This document shows, piece by piece, positions 16,296 to 25,347 of a stretch of DNA of 45,064 nucleotides (position 1 is its first letter; each line of letters opens with the position of its first letter). The notes under the pieces are model-generated. The model did not search any database, was not told where the DNA came from, and saw only the letters and a list, made by a program, of their open reading frames with translations. The stretch comes from Lachnospiraceae bacterium. Lineage in GTDB: Bacteria > Bacillota > Clostridia > Lachnospirales > Lachnospiraceae. Location of the stretch: positions 1 through 45,064 of the forward strand of contig JAILLW010000130.1 in NCBI GenBank assembly GCA_024692955.1, read 5' to 3'. The translations under genes were made by a program, and so were the position numbers.

Positions 16296-16799
16296 TTAGT
16301 TCGGGATTACCAGCTCTTCGTAAGCGATCTCAACAGATTCGATCGCCACATCGGACGTCTTCGCATCCAGATCGGGTGCGTTGTACTTGGTAACCCATGC
16401 GTTGGTCAGTGTCCACTGCCTTGTTCCTACGGGCGACTCCACAACGGCCGTCGGTGCGCCGGAGTTAATGTCGATCAGCTCGATCGTAACATCATTTCTC
16501 GGCATCTGGCCGCGGATCTCGGATACACACTCCTGGATCCAGGTCTTGAACGCGCTGTCAAGGATGTAACCCATACGAAGCGTAACGTTTCCGTGCTTCA
16601 CAAGTCCGGGGATCTTGACCGGTGCCAGGGAACCGGAGTTACCCTGTCTGAATTCGATCACGTCCACGGATGATTCCACACCGGACACCTCGCTGAAAGC
16701 TGCCGTTCCCGCCACGGAAGCAACCGTGACGAGGAAATTCATTTTTGTAAGCGGGTAGGCTGAACCTCTCCCATTTTCATAAGCTGTAGCTGCTGCCAT
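16296..16799 (-). CDS. Contractile injection system inner tube protein (gp19/Hcp-like)
   Basis: 167 aa, the usual size for a phage-tail or eCIS tube protein. Landmarks are YPLTKMNFLVTVASVAGTAAF at residues 15-35 (key NFLV), SEVSGVESSVDVIEFRQGNSG, the strand pair VTLRMGYILDSAFKTWIQE near 72-90, RNDVTIELID and the closing WTLTNAWVTKYNAPDL and AIESVEIAYEEL, all typical of T4 gp19 relatives. It would polymerise into the rigid tube expelled on sheath contraction. It follows the sheath gene, as in almost all CIS loci, and has a strong ribosome binding site (ACAGGAGGT). A second tube-like protein with a repeat tail is encoded at 13876-15609. Confidence 0.93.
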   Translation of the reverse strand: MAAATAYENGRGSAYPLTKMNFLVTVASVAGTAAFSEVSGVESSVDVIEFRQGNSGSLAPVKIPGLVKHGNVTLRMGYILDSAFKTWIQECVSEIRGQMPRNDVTIELIDINSGAPTAVVESPVGTRQWTLTNAWVTKYNAPDLDAKTSDVAIESVEIAYEELVIPN

Positions 16800-16827
16800 A
16801 TACTAACCTCCTGTACTCAGACTGATC

Positions 16828-18534
16828 TTACTCCTCACCGCCTTCGGAACCGCCGGCCTCTGCCGTGTGCTGTGTTACACGGAAGATTACGAATTCGGCA
16901 GGTCTCGAAGGAGCGATACCGATGTTACAGATGAGTCTGCCGTTCATGATGTCATCCTTCGACATCGTGCTCGGCCCGATCTCCACAAAGTAGCTCTCCG
17001 CCGCGGAAGCTCCCGCGAGCATTCCGTTTCTCCACAGTCCGTCAAGGAATGAGGATACGGTGAGCGCCACACGCTGCCAGAGGGTAGCGTCGTTGGGTTC
17101 GAATACGACCCAGTTTGTGTTCGCCTTGATGCTCTCTTCAACAAAGATAAACAGTCTGCGTACATTGACGTATTTGAACGAGGAGTTGCTCGAAGCCGTC
17201 CTCGCACCCCAGACACGGATGCCCTGTCCGGGAATGGCACGGATCAGATTGATCCCTTCGGGATTCAGAATATCCTGCTCCGCTTTGGTGTAGTTCACCG
17301 AAAGACCGGTACACTGAACGATCTCGTTCGCAGGCGCCTTATGAACGCCGCGGGCGATGTCCGTTCTCGAATAGACACCCATGATCGCGCCTGAAGGCGG
17401 GATAAAGGAAGCCTTGTTCGCCGCACGGTCAAATACCTGTACCCAGGGATGATACATTGCCGCGTAGGTGGAATCCACCATGCTGCGGTAATCGATCAGA
17501 TCCTTGGTCTTATAGAGATCCTTGGGCATATCAAGAACCGCGAAACGGCTGTGAAGGTTCTCGCAGTGAGCGATCAGGGAAACCATAACCTCCGGGATCG
17601 TAACGCCGGGAACCGCGATCATGCTCACGTTGGTATTCTCAACAAAAGCCTGAATACCGGTACGCTTGCCGGGGCCGTCGTCAACACCGATGAAGGTGCC
17701 TGCGTTCACTTTGTCCACGTTGCCGTCCGTACCGCCTTCAAGAAGGAAGGAGCCCGCCTCGCCGTCATTATCAAGGATCTCGGCAACGGGATCCGCCGCC
17801 TCGTCGGGCTGCGTTACTTCGATGTCAACGAGTTCGCTCTGAGCCATCTTCGCGCCGATATAGCGGGGAGAAGCGGTATTCAGCGACAGATCCGTATAGT
17901 TCTCGATCTGATCCGCATAACGAACCGTTACATCAAAGCTTACCATGTAGAGAACCGACTTCGGCACCAGGGCCTTGTCGATCGCCTTGTCGGGAAGTTC
18001 GCTGTCGAAGGTTACGATACCGTCCATAACCGATACGATATTGAAGAACTGTCCGTCAAACTCCATGGTGTCGCCCTCGCGGAACCCGTCCGCGTTCTTG
18101 GCTTTGTAACCGTTTTCCTTCTTTTCAAGGATCTGCATTTTCCGGTTTCTGGCACCGGATACCTGCACCTGTACACGGTTGCCCCATTTACCGGGGTTCT
18201 TCGCCGTAACCTTCAGGATGCCGCTTTCCGCGGAAGCGCATTTCGCGTCAGCGGGTACGACACGGGTTACATAGCATCTGGTTCCGCCGTTCACAAAGAA
18301 CTGCTCAACGCTGGATGCCAGATAACGATACTCACCGTATACGAATTCGGACAGATAACCGCCGAACTGCTGGGTGAAACTCTTATAACTTGTAACTAAA
18401 GAGGGCGCTCCCGCTACGGGGCCTTTTTCGGCAAGACCGACGAAGCCGGCCGTACTTGTGCCAACGCCTTCTATACTGCGCGGAGAATTGTCATATTCCT
18501 CCACATAAACACCGGGTGAAAAATACTCAGCCAT
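16828..18534 (-). CDS. Contractile sheath protein
   Basis: 568 aa. The N-terminus AEYFSPGVYVEEYDNSPRSI followed by EGVGTSTAGFVGLAEKGP is the classic sheath start (PGVYVEE and GTSTAGFVG), and the C-terminal half has VPGVTIPEVM, PPSGAIMGVYSRTD, RGVHKAPANE, INLIRAIPGQGIRVWGARTAS and VNVRRLFIFVEESI, all conserved in phage and eCIS sheaths. The middle (about residues 105-255) is a variable insertion domain expected on the outside of the sheath. The very strong ribosome binding site (AAGGAGG) and the position before the tube gene fit high expression. The C-terminus is acidic and flexible (EAGGSEGGEE). Only one sheath gene is present, whereas some eCIS loci carry two or three. Confidence 0.96.
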   Translation of the reverse strand: MAEYFSPGVYVEEYDNSPRSIEGVGTSTAGFVGLAEKGPVAGAPSLVTSYKSFTQQFGGYLSEFVYGEYRYLASSVEQFFVNGGTRCYVTRVVPADAKCASAESGILKVTAKNPGKWGNRVQVQVSGARNRKMQILEKKENGYKAKNADGFREGDTMEFDGQFFNIVSVMDGIVTFDSELPDKAIDKALVPKSVLYMVSFDVTVRYADQIENYTDLSLNTASPRYIGAKMAQSELVDIEVTQPDEAADPVAEILDNDGEAGSFLLEGGTDGNVDKVNAGTFIGVDDGPGKRTGIQAFVENTNVSMIAVPGVTIPEVMVSLIAHCENLHSRFAVLDMPKDLYKTKDLIDYRSMVDSTYAAMYHPWVQVFDRAANKASFIPPSGAIMGVYSRTDIARGVHKAPANEIVQCTGLSVNYTKAEQDILNPEGINLIRAIPGQGIRVWGARTASSNSSFKYVNVRRLFIFVEESIKANTNWVVFEPNDATLWQRVALTVSSFLDGLWRNGMLAGASAAESYFVEIGPSTMSKDDIMNGRLICNIGIAPSRPAEFVIFRVTQHTAEAGGSEGGEE

Positions 18535-18579
18535 CCGTTTCCTCCTTCAATGATTCTTCATATTGTGCTTTCGTGTCCG

Positions 18580-18969
18580 TCAGGTCGCCATCACCTTGAA
18601 CTGTCCCGGCACTGTGATCGAGATCGAGCCCGCGTAAGCGCACATCATTTTGCAGTCATTGGTAAGACACGGTTTCCCCGCGATCAGTACCTTTGGCTTG
18701 GTAGGGATCCAGGTACCCGCGGGTACCGGTGTACAGGGCTGGGGGGTAAGTACCCCGAGTGCCGCCGCCGTGGCGGAGGCCACTGCCGGATTGGCAAGTG
18801 ACATGCACATCCCGAAGGGGCCGATATTGGACATTCCCATGCTGTCCTGGATCGTGGCCGCGGGTTTTCCCCCTGCCATTACCTTCTGCTGGGAAGTAAC
18901 CTTGATCGGCGCGGGCGCCTGCCCCATTGTACACATGGCCATACCGGTCACTGTAACGAGTTCGCTCAT
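18580..18969 (-). CDS. PAAR-like (DUF4280) spike-tip protein
   Basis: 129 aa. The protein consists of short Gly/Pro/Cys-rich strands: VTVTGMAMCTMGQAPAPIKV, then TIQDSMGMSNIGPFGMCMS, then an Ala-rich linker, PCTPVPAGTWIPTKPKVLI, and CLTNDCKMMCAYAGSISI. This is the pattern of DUF4280, a PAAR-like family often found in CIS and secretion loci. By analogy with PAAR it would form a cone on the tip of the gpV needle and may carry cargo. It is encoded beside the sheath gene rather than beside the spike gene. It has six cysteines, which might bind metal, as seen for PAAR tips. Starts 6 bases after the upstream gene. Confidence 0.82.
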   Translation of the reverse strand: MSELVTVTGMAMCTMGQAPAPIKVTSQQKVMAGGKPAATIQDSMGMSNIGPFGMCMSLANPAVASATAAALGVLTPQPCTPVPAGTWIPTKPKVLIAGKPCLTNDCKMMCAYAGSISITVPGQFKVMAT

Positions 18970-18975
18970 TGAAAA

Positions 18976-19728
18976 TCACTCCTTCGCCAGGTCAAATGTT
19001 TCCGGGTCATGAAAATCCACCTGTCTGAAGCGGACTTCGCCTTTTACCACGTAGCGTACCAGGTACACCAGGGTTTTCGAATCGTCCCTTACTCTCAGCA
19101 GATAATTTCCTGCCCCGTCTGTCTGACCAAACACAATTCTTCCGATCGGCGCGTTGACCGTATAGGGATCCGTAAGCGGCTCCTTAAGGATAAGGTGCTG
19201 CGCTACGTCCGTTCCGGACACAACAAATTTTTCGTAACTTTTCATGTCAGCCTTCAGGAGACCGTAGTGGCCGTCATTCATGTCCAGCATCCGCCCCGTC
19301 TGTTTGATGACGGTCATTTTACGGGTCTTTTCCGTAAAATCGCTGATGCGGCATAACGGACGGTTCAGATCGATCGCCTCAATGGCTTCCAAAAAAGGAA
19401 GGTTTCCGAAAATGCCGATGACTGTCTCCCCTTTTGCATTCTTCTCTGACGGTATCAGGAAGATGTCGCAGGTTGGGATCCTGTCGTCCAGTTCCTCAAA
19501 ACGAACCTCGACGCTTGCTTCTTCGAAGCCGTAAACACGCACGCTTAAGGAAAAGTCAGTACGTTCTATGTTGATAAACACGAAGCTGCCGTTTCCGCGC
19601 GGTGCCGGACGCGCCATCTGTCCGTTTACGAAAAACCGGACATTGCTTTCTTCGACCGCAGCTCCCGTAGTCGTGTCTATCAGCCGGATCAGTAATCCGA
19701 GCTTTGCACGTATCACAGAAGCCTCCAT
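18976..19728 (-). CDS. CIS-associated beta-domain protein of unknown function
   Basis: 250 aa, with no confident family match. Residues about 9-92 look like an Ig-like or carboxypeptidase-regulatory-like beta sandwich (GLLIRLIDTTTGAAVEE, RGNGSFVFINIERTDFSLSV, RVYGFEEASVEVRF, TCDIFLIPSEK). The rest is a second domain with KADMKSYEKFVVSGTDVAQH and a closing beta part (GAGNYLLRVRDDSKTLVYLV). No signal peptide or membrane segment is present. It lies between the cap gene and the tip gene, with 2-base and 6-base gaps, so it is surely part of the structural operon. It might be a tip adaptor, a cargo carrier or a cap accessory. Confidence 0.75.
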   Translation of the reverse strand: MEASVIRAKLGLLIRLIDTTTGAAVEESNVRFFVNGQMARPAPRGNGSFVFINIERTDFSLSVRVYGFEEASVEVRFEELDDRIPTCDIFLIPSEKNAKGETVIGIFGNLPFLEAIEAIDLNRPLCRISDFTEKTRKMTVIKQTGRMLDMNDGHYGLLKADMKSYEKFVVSGTDVAQHLILKEPLTDPYTVNAPIGRIVFGQTDGAGNYLLRVRDDSKTLVYLVRYVVKGEVRFRQVDFHDPETFDLAKE

Positions 19729-19730
19729 TT

Positions 19731-20327
19731 TTACTCTTCTTCCCTCCTTTCCGAATTAAGCTGCAGCGAAAAGCTCGCATCCACAACGCGCGGGGTGTCG
19801 ATAACTTCCGCGCTTGAAAGAAAGACGGGAGCCGCCCTGTAGAACAGGCTGACCTGATAGGGCTTGTTGATCGCCTGCCATACCCGTACTTTTTCCTCCA
19901 GACTTATCTTCGCCTGAGACAGTATGATCGGAGGTTCTTCCACGGTGAGCCACGACTGCAGCGTGACCGGATTGACCGCGCTGTTGTCATTGACGATCTG
20001 CGCGACCTTTCCGATGATCTTCTGTATATCGGGGTCTTTCAATCCCATCTGGGATCCCCCGTTGATAAAGACCATATAATAGAGCGCATATGGTCTGGGC
20101 GGTCTCTGGATCTGTACCCTGCCGTGAGTAATGTAATTCGGCTGGGTCACTTCCACATCCTCCCGGATGTCATAGAGATAAAGTCCGACAATATAGTCCA
20201 CATCCTGGGAAGCAGGTGAGGAGATCTCGATATTGTTCGGTGACGGGATCGGCTCCGGGCACATCTTTTCCCGGAGGGTCCGTACGATATAAGCACTCAC
20301 ATCGGCTATAATGGGATAATCAGCCAT
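19731..20327 (-). CDS. DUF4255 / Pvc16-like tail terminator (cap) protein
   Basis: 198 aa. The N-terminal DUF4255 pattern is clear: YPIIADVSAYIVRTLREKM, then ISSPASQDVDYIVGLYLYDI, then QIQRPPRPYALYYMVFINGG. A Pvc16/Afp16-type protein caps the distal end of tube and sheath in eCIS particles and fixes their length. The rest (KVAQIVNDNSAV, then EEPPIILSQAKISLEEKVRVW) is typical of the second half of this family. It is the first gene of the structural block, 24 bases after the 972-aa exported protein gene. Being first after the membrane module could matter if the cap end is the membrane-distal end of the machine. Confidence 0.88.
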   Translation of the reverse strand: MADYPIIADVSAYIVRTLREKMCPEPIPSPNNIEISSPASQDVDYIVGLYLYDIREDVEVTQPNYITHGRVQIQRPPRPYALYYMVFINGGSQMGLKDPDIQKIIGKVAQIVNDNSAVNPVTLQSWLTVEEPPIILSQAKISLEEKVRVWQAINKPYQVSLFYRAAPVFLSSAEVIDTPRVVDASFSLQLNSERREEE

Positions 20328-20351
20328 ATTCTCGTGAACTCCTTTCCCTTA

Positions 20352-23270
20352 TCATTCCGTAAACTTCCGGTAAAGCTCTTCCGCGTCCGTATTTACGCTT
20401 TCGGTGACGCATACCGCATTTCCGGTGTTTTCCACATATTCGGCGCTGCAGCCGAAGAAATCCTTCGCGTCCTTATCCGCGATATAGATCGAATCCTGGA
20501 AGACCGGCTTTTCGGAAAGCGTCTTCGCCACTCCGCCGTGGGTAGCCTCCTCGCTCCCGAGGGTAAAGGTATAATTCGCTCCGCCGGGGGTCGTAAGGGT
20601 TGCCCTGTGCCTGGAAGTGCTGTATATGTACCGGTAGTTCGTATGGGTGCTGATGGTCTGCACGGATACGTATTTCCCGGAGAGGTCTCCTTTATACTTC
20701 GTATAGATATAAGGGTTCTTTTGGGCAACCGCCTTTCCCGTGAATTCCACGGCAAGTTCTCCTGCCGGAAGACTTCCCTTTGCCGCAAATCTGGAAAGTG
20801 CCGTAATGGTCGCCGCAAGTTTGCCGGCGTCCATGGAGTCGGGATCGCCGAAAAGCTCATTGATGAGGTTCAGAAGGTTGTCCTTCGAAAGCCTGCCTGC
20901 CTTGTTCTTATCCTTGTCGGAGCCTGCTCCCGAGCCGTCACCTTTGCCTTCGCCGGAACCGTCGCCTTTGCCGTCATCCTTTCCGTCACCCTTACCGTCA
21001 TCTTTGCCGGCTCCGTCGCCTTCTCCGTCTCCTTCTCCTTCGCCGTCACCGGATCCGTCATCTTTTCCCTGCGCCGTATCGCTTAAAAGGGATTCCTCCT
21101 TGGCCGCATCCTCGGCCGCCTGTGCCACCGCGGCTTTCACGGCGTTCGAAGCATCCGAACCTTCCATCAGATCCTGCAGCTCTTTCAGGGCGTCTACCGC
21201 GCCGATGGCGGAAAGGGCATCGATGGAATTCTGGAGGCCGTCATAGTCACCTGCGTTAAGACGGCTTTTCGCATTATCGAGAAGGCGGTCCGCCAGGGCG
21301 TCCATGCTGTCACCGAGATCCAGGATCGCGGAAGCCGCATCTCCCAGTCCGTCCGCGTTCGCGCGTTCTTTCGCGAGGCGCTCCTCCTCTTTCGTGATCT
21401 GCTCGTCCAGGGCTTCGATCTGTGCCGCGTAATCCTCTGCGAGCGCCATATCGTTATCGTCCTCGGCCGCCTGCTTTTTCGTAAGCAGTTCCTCCCTTAA
21501 TTCCTTCAGATCGTCAAGGGCACTTGCCATGCTGTCATCCGCATCCTTGACCGCCTGCTCTTCGCTCTTTAACCAGGAGATATATTCATCCACGGACCCG
21601 TTCGCTTTCTGCCAGAACGCATCCTTCGGGAGAGATTCCTTTAATTTCCCCGCCAGCGTGAGGCGGTTATTAAGGTCCGCCAACATCGCTTCCGTACCGG
21701 TCCGCCGCCGCTTCTGGCTTACGAAGAACTGAAGCTCGCTCCTCTTCGCCTCCAGCTTGTCCATCTGCGTGTTCAGGGCGTTCTTCATAGCCGCTTCGCC
21801 GTCCCCGTTGGCCACGGCCGCAAGATACTCTCCTCCGGGCCCTTCCTGCGCTGCAGAAGAATATGCGCCGTCCGCCTTCGGGATGAATTCCGAATCCAGA
21901 AGCGCCAGTTCGCCGTCCGCGTCGGAAATGATCCCGCCTTTGATGTTCATCACGTGCTTCAGGTTCATGAGTTCTTCGGAAAGACCTGCCGCTGACGCGT
22001 TGTTAATCACGGCCATACTGTATTCATACTCCGCATGCCCGAGAACGGTTTCCGTATCCTGGAGCTTCTTCGTGGTCTGCTCGTTGTAGCTGTCCATACA
22101 GCTCTCCAGGCAGTCATTGATCGCGTCTACGATCGAATCGTCACCGGAAAAGCCCTCCGCATTCTCATCATCCTCATCCGATTCATAATCATCTCCGGAA
22201 TTCGAATAGGAGATCGGAACCTCGCTCCACCAGTTGCCCTCGGATAGCCCCAGCCTCTTAAGGAGTGCTTCGTAGAAAAGCGTCCACTGGCTCTGACTGT
22301 AGAAATCATGGGAAACCGCGTTCCGAAGATCCACAAGATACTTCGGCGCATCTTCCGCATTTTCGCTCTTCGCGTCCTTGAAGTTTCCGGCGCTCGTATA
22401 ATAGCTTCCGTTGGAAAGGTTATAGAGTTCTCCCAGCGCGTTCTCATCCAGCTGGGAAAGCTTTTCGAGCACTATGGAACGCCTCGCGGCATCTACCTTG
22501 CTCATAAGTGAATACGCGATATCGGCTTCCTCGTCCATCTCCGCGGATTTCAGGGATTTATAGCAAAGATAGAGCTGATCCAGCTGCTCGTCGTATTTCT
22601 TTGTATCCTCATCGGAAAGATCAAGTCCGAAGAAAGTGGTCAGCAGCTGATAATAATATACGCCCGCGCGGATCGTATCCTGATCCTTCGCGTTCCGGTT
22701 CTTCAGGAACTGCTCCTCGGAGATCGAGGTCTTCGCGGGATCCAGCGTATACTGCATCATAAGGGACTGAAGTTCCGGAAGCTTTTTCAGATCATAGGGA
22801 TCCACGAGGTTGAACGGATTTACTTCCTGGTTCTTCACCACATCGATGAGTATCCCGTCTCTTCCCACATAATACTGTACGTAGAGCTGTTCGATCTCGG
22901 AATCCGGAACCGGCTGACCGTTCTCCATCAATTCTTTGAAGGAGGTGGAGGATGATACATTCCTCCATTTGTTCCCTGCCATCTCGGACTTGTAATAGAT
23001 CGTGTTCTGGCCGGAATCGGATCCGCTGCTTACGGCCTTTTCATAGAGTTCGTCCGTGAGGGCATCCTTGTGGATAAGATAGGTGCCTATGAACATCGTG
23101 CAGGGAGGGATTCCGCCCTGAAGCTTCTTCTGATAAGCTCCGAGCCGCATGGCCTTGCTCGCTTCAAAGGCAGCGGATACCCGGGTACGCGTAAGCGCCA
23201 CTCCCGCAATGAGCGCGGCAATGAGCACAAATGCCATTATGAACTTTGTACCGGATTTCAGCTTTTTCAT
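20352..23270 (-). CDS. Exported or membrane-anchored coiled-coil protein with acidic Gly-rich linker and C-terminal stalk-like domain
   Basis: 972 aa, not recognised as a known family overall. An N-terminal hydrophobic segment (residues 11-28, FIMAFVLIAALIAGVALT) is followed by RTRVSA, so it is either an uncleaved signal anchor or a signal peptide; the bulk is outside the cell. Residues 40-500 are mainly helical with acidic stretches, 500-730 look like coiled coil rich in A, E, D and K, and about 735-790 is a low-complexity linker of G, D, K and E (for example KDDGKGDGKDDGKGDG). The last 160 residues look like a copper amine oxidase-like stalk domain (ANYTFTLGSEEATHGG, then DSIYIADKDAKDFFGCSAEY). 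Such a layout suits a wall-spanning spacer or anchor. It separates the membrane module from the CIS structural genes. Confidence 0.75.
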   Translation of the reverse strand: MKKLKSGTKFIMAFVLIAALIAGVALTRTRVSAAFEASKAMRLGAYQKKLQGGIPPCTMFIGTYLIHKDALTDELYEKAVSSGSDSGQNTIYYKSEMAGNKWRNVSSSTSFKELMENGQPVPDSEIEQLYVQYYVGRDGILIDVVKNQEVNPFNLVDPYDLKKLPELQSLMMQYTLDPAKTSISEEQFLKNRNAKDQDTIRAGVYYYQLLTTFFGLDLSDEDTKKYDEQLDQLYLCYKSLKSAEMDEEADIAYSLMSKVDAARRSIVLEKLSQLDENALGELYNLSNGSYYTSAGNFKDAKSENAEDAPKYLVDLRNAVSHDFYSQSQWTLFYEALLKRLGLSEGNWWSEVPISYSNSGDDYESDEDDENAEGFSGDDSIVDAINDCLESCMDSYNEQTTKKLQDTETVLGHAEYEYSMAVINNASAAGLSEELMNLKHVMNIKGGIISDADGELALLDSEFIPKADGAYSSAAQEGPGGEYLAAVANGDGEAAMKNALNTQMDKLEAKRSELQFFVSQKRRRTGTEAMLADLNNRLTLAGKLKESLPKDAFWQKANGSVDEYISWLKSEEQAVKDADDSMASALDDLKELREELLTKKQAAEDDNDMALAEDYAAQIEALDEQITKEEERLAKERANADGLGDAASAILDLGDSMDALADRLLDNAKSRLNAGDYDGLQNSIDALSAIGAVDALKELQDLMEGSDASNAVKAAVAQAAEDAAKEESLLSDTAQGKDDGSGDGEGEGDGEGDGAGKDDGKGDGKDDGKGDGSGEGKGDGSGAGSDKDKNKAGRLSKDNLLNLINELFGDPDSMDAGKLAATITALSRFAAKGSLPAGELAVEFTGKAVAQKNPYIYTKYKGDLSGKYVSVQTISTHTNYRYIYSTSRHRATLTTPGGANYTFTLGSEEATHGGVAKTLSEKPVFQDSIYIADKDAKDFFGCSAEYVENTGNAVCVTESVNTDAEELYRKFTE

Positions 23271-23277
23271 TGCTCTC

Positions 23278-25347
23278 TCAGTCCGCTTTCTTTTTCAAAA
23301 CCTTATGATTGACGGTGTCGAACCGTCCTTCATAGAGTTCTCCGCCGCTCCCGTCAAGGAATACCAGTGTCAGATCGTTAAGCCCGTCCTCCATAAGTCC
23401 CAGATGATTGAAGGTCTTGTCAACTGGTATGGGCTTGTCCTCGCTGAGGAAGACTCCCGATTCCGTTTTCACCTTATAGGATGCAATGGACTCATCCTCC
23501 GTGATCTTCAGTTTCACGCTGACGATGCCGGTTACCTCATTCCGGCTGATCTCATAGAGCCCCAGTTCGTTTGCGTCCGTCTTTACGATCCTGCGGTTCG
23601 AAACGATAGGTAAGGGCCCGCTCTGCTCCTGCTGATCGATCACCACATCATCCACGAAGACTCCGTCATTGAGCACCCTGATCTTCACTTCGTTTACACT
23701 CTCCGTCGCAAGTGCCAGATGCCGGAGGCGTTTTCCCACTTCCGTCCGTTCGCCGATCTGTTCTCCGTCACACCAGAGCTCGAAATGCGTGACCTCGATC
23801 GGAAAATCGTCCGGTATGTAAACATACAGTTCAAAGGCTTCCTGCTGAATGATCTGCTTCAGGTAATACTGTGCGCCGTTGGCGAATTCCTTCTCCACCG
23901 AACTGATGCCGGATTCCGCCGTGGACAGGGCCTGGTCGCCGCCGGTAAGGTACATCCCCACCGCGCCCATGGTCGTCTTGTCAAAGGAATAGAGGGTCTG
24001 GGCATAGGTCTGCATCGTGGAAAGGAAATCGTTCTGAAGTTCCTCGAAATCCTCCTCCTCGGACTGATATTCCTCAAAACTCAGGCGCCCCAGTTTGTTT
24101 CTTAAAAGATCCGCTTCCAGATCCTTCCGGGCCTTGTCGATCTCCCGGATCGACTTCTGATAGGAATTCCGGACCGAGATATAGTTTTCGTAGGCATCGA
24201 TGACTTCTTCCGTCACCGAGATCTCTGCATCCTTTTTCCCGGCATGAGCGGAACTGTAGTCCAGAACGTTCTGATAAAGCTGCTCCGGATCGTCCTGAAT
24301 GTATCGCGTACCGTCCTTGCTTCCCTTGAACCAGAGCCTCGGAACCTTGATAAAGAGGATCTTCCGCTTTCCTTCCCAGTAGCTGTCGATCTTCACGATA
24401 AAGGCATCGTAATCCTTTTTGAAAGCCGCCGCCTGGGAGCCCTTGAGTTCCTGTCCGCCGAGCACTTGGGTCACATAGCCGGAGATCATATTGATATCCC
24501 CGCCGTACTTTTTCCTGAGCATGGAATAATTCGTCTCCAGCTGCGCTCTGGCAGTGGTATCTTCCATGCAGGCCTGATAATAGGTATGGTTCCAGTCAAG
24601 GGTATACTGGATCAGCGACGGAAGCTTCGTACGGTCGATATTCGCCTCCACGAAGGGAGTCTCAAACCGGTAACGTGTCGAAATGTCCGTTCCGATCTTG
24701 TTGCTCATTTTTCTTAAGTCCGCGTCAAGTCCGCGGGTATCCGCTGCGATCTTCTCCTCGATGCTCTCTTTTTTCTTTACAAGAGCGTCCACATCCTCCT
24801 GGGAGGCATCGCCGGTCAGAAGCAGCGCCTTGTTCTTCGCGATCCCAGTGGAAAGCGTCTGGGATCTTTGTTTATTGAATTCAATGGTCCTCTGCTTGGT
24901 CACGATATCCACATAGAGGTTATTGATCTCCGCGTAGATCCCGAGCCTTACCTCGATCAGCGCGTTCTGCGCGTCATCAAGCTCCGCCTGCGCCGTTACC
25001 GGCTTCATTTCCAGTTCATAGAGTTCCTGCTGGGAGGGCGTCGTCGGGAATTTGAATTTCAAAAGGGGCGACCAGCGGAAGGTGGCCCAGTCCTTCTTCT
25101 GCATCTTGACAGCCTTTTTCGCGCTGGCGACAGCCGCCTTTTTCCCCGCGATATCCTGCAGCGCCTGAAAGTACGCGCTGCTCTCTTCAAGGGCGAGTGC
25201 CCTTGCCGCCTTCATGGTAAGGAGCTTTTTCCCTGCGTTTTCCGCGGCAAAGGTCTGTATTCCCGGCCCGGATAAAACAGCGCAAAGAAGGAGCGAAAGA
25301 GCCACGGAAAGCGCCGTTATGCGGTTGTTCCTCCTTCTTTTTCTCAT
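23278..25347 (-). CDS. Exported TolC-like helical protein with C-terminal beta domains
   Basis: 689 aa. A typical signal peptide (basic MRKRRRNNR, hydrophobic core, likely cleavage after QTFA, about residue 34) shows export. Residues 40-470 are long helical stretches resembling outer membrane efflux (TolC) repeats: LTMKAARALALEESSAYFQA at the start, AAVASAKKAVKMQKKDW, then GIYAEINNLYVDIVTKQRTI near 155 and QTLSTGIAKNKALLLTGDAS. The last 200 residues look like beta-sandwich domains (FELYVYIPDDFPIEVTHFEL, then VNEVKIRVLNDGVFVDDVVI). No C-terminal membrane segment is seen. TolC-like proteins are known to be annotated in some Clostridia, with unclear role in a single-membrane cell. Possibly a conduit or collar in the wall. 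Start overlaps the upstream gene stop (ATGA). Confidence 0.72.
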   Translation of the reverse strand: MRKRRRNNRITALSVALSLLLCAVLSGPGIQTFAAENAGKKLLTMKAARALALEESSAYFQALQDIAGKKAAVASAKKAVKMQKKDWATFRWSPLLKFKFPTTPSQQELYELEMKPVTAQAELDDAQNALIEVRLGIYAEINNLYVDIVTKQRTIEFNKQRSQTLSTGIAKNKALLLTGDASQEDVDALVKKKESIEEKIAADTRGLDADLRKMSNKIGTDISTRYRFETPFVEANIDRTKLPSLIQYTLDWNHTYYQACMEDTTARAQLETNYSMLRKKYGGDINMISGYVTQVLGGQELKGSQAAAFKKDYDAFIVKIDSYWEGKRKILFIKVPRLWFKGSKDGTRYIQDDPEQLYQNVLDYSSAHAGKKDAEISVTEEVIDAYENYISVRNSYQKSIREIDKARKDLEADLLRNKLGRLSFEEYQSEEEDFEELQNDFLSTMQTYAQTLYSFDKTTMGAVGMYLTGGDQALSTAESGISSVEKEFANGAQYYLKQIIQQEAFELYVYIPDDFPIEVTHFELWCDGEQIGERTEVGKRLRHLALATESVNEVKIRVLNDGVFVDDVVIDQQEQSGPLPIVSNRRIVKTDANELGLYEISRNEVTGIVSVKLKITEDESIASYKVKTESGVFLSEDKPIPVDKTFNHLGLMEDGLNDLTLVFLDGSGGELYEGRFDTVNHKVLKKKAD

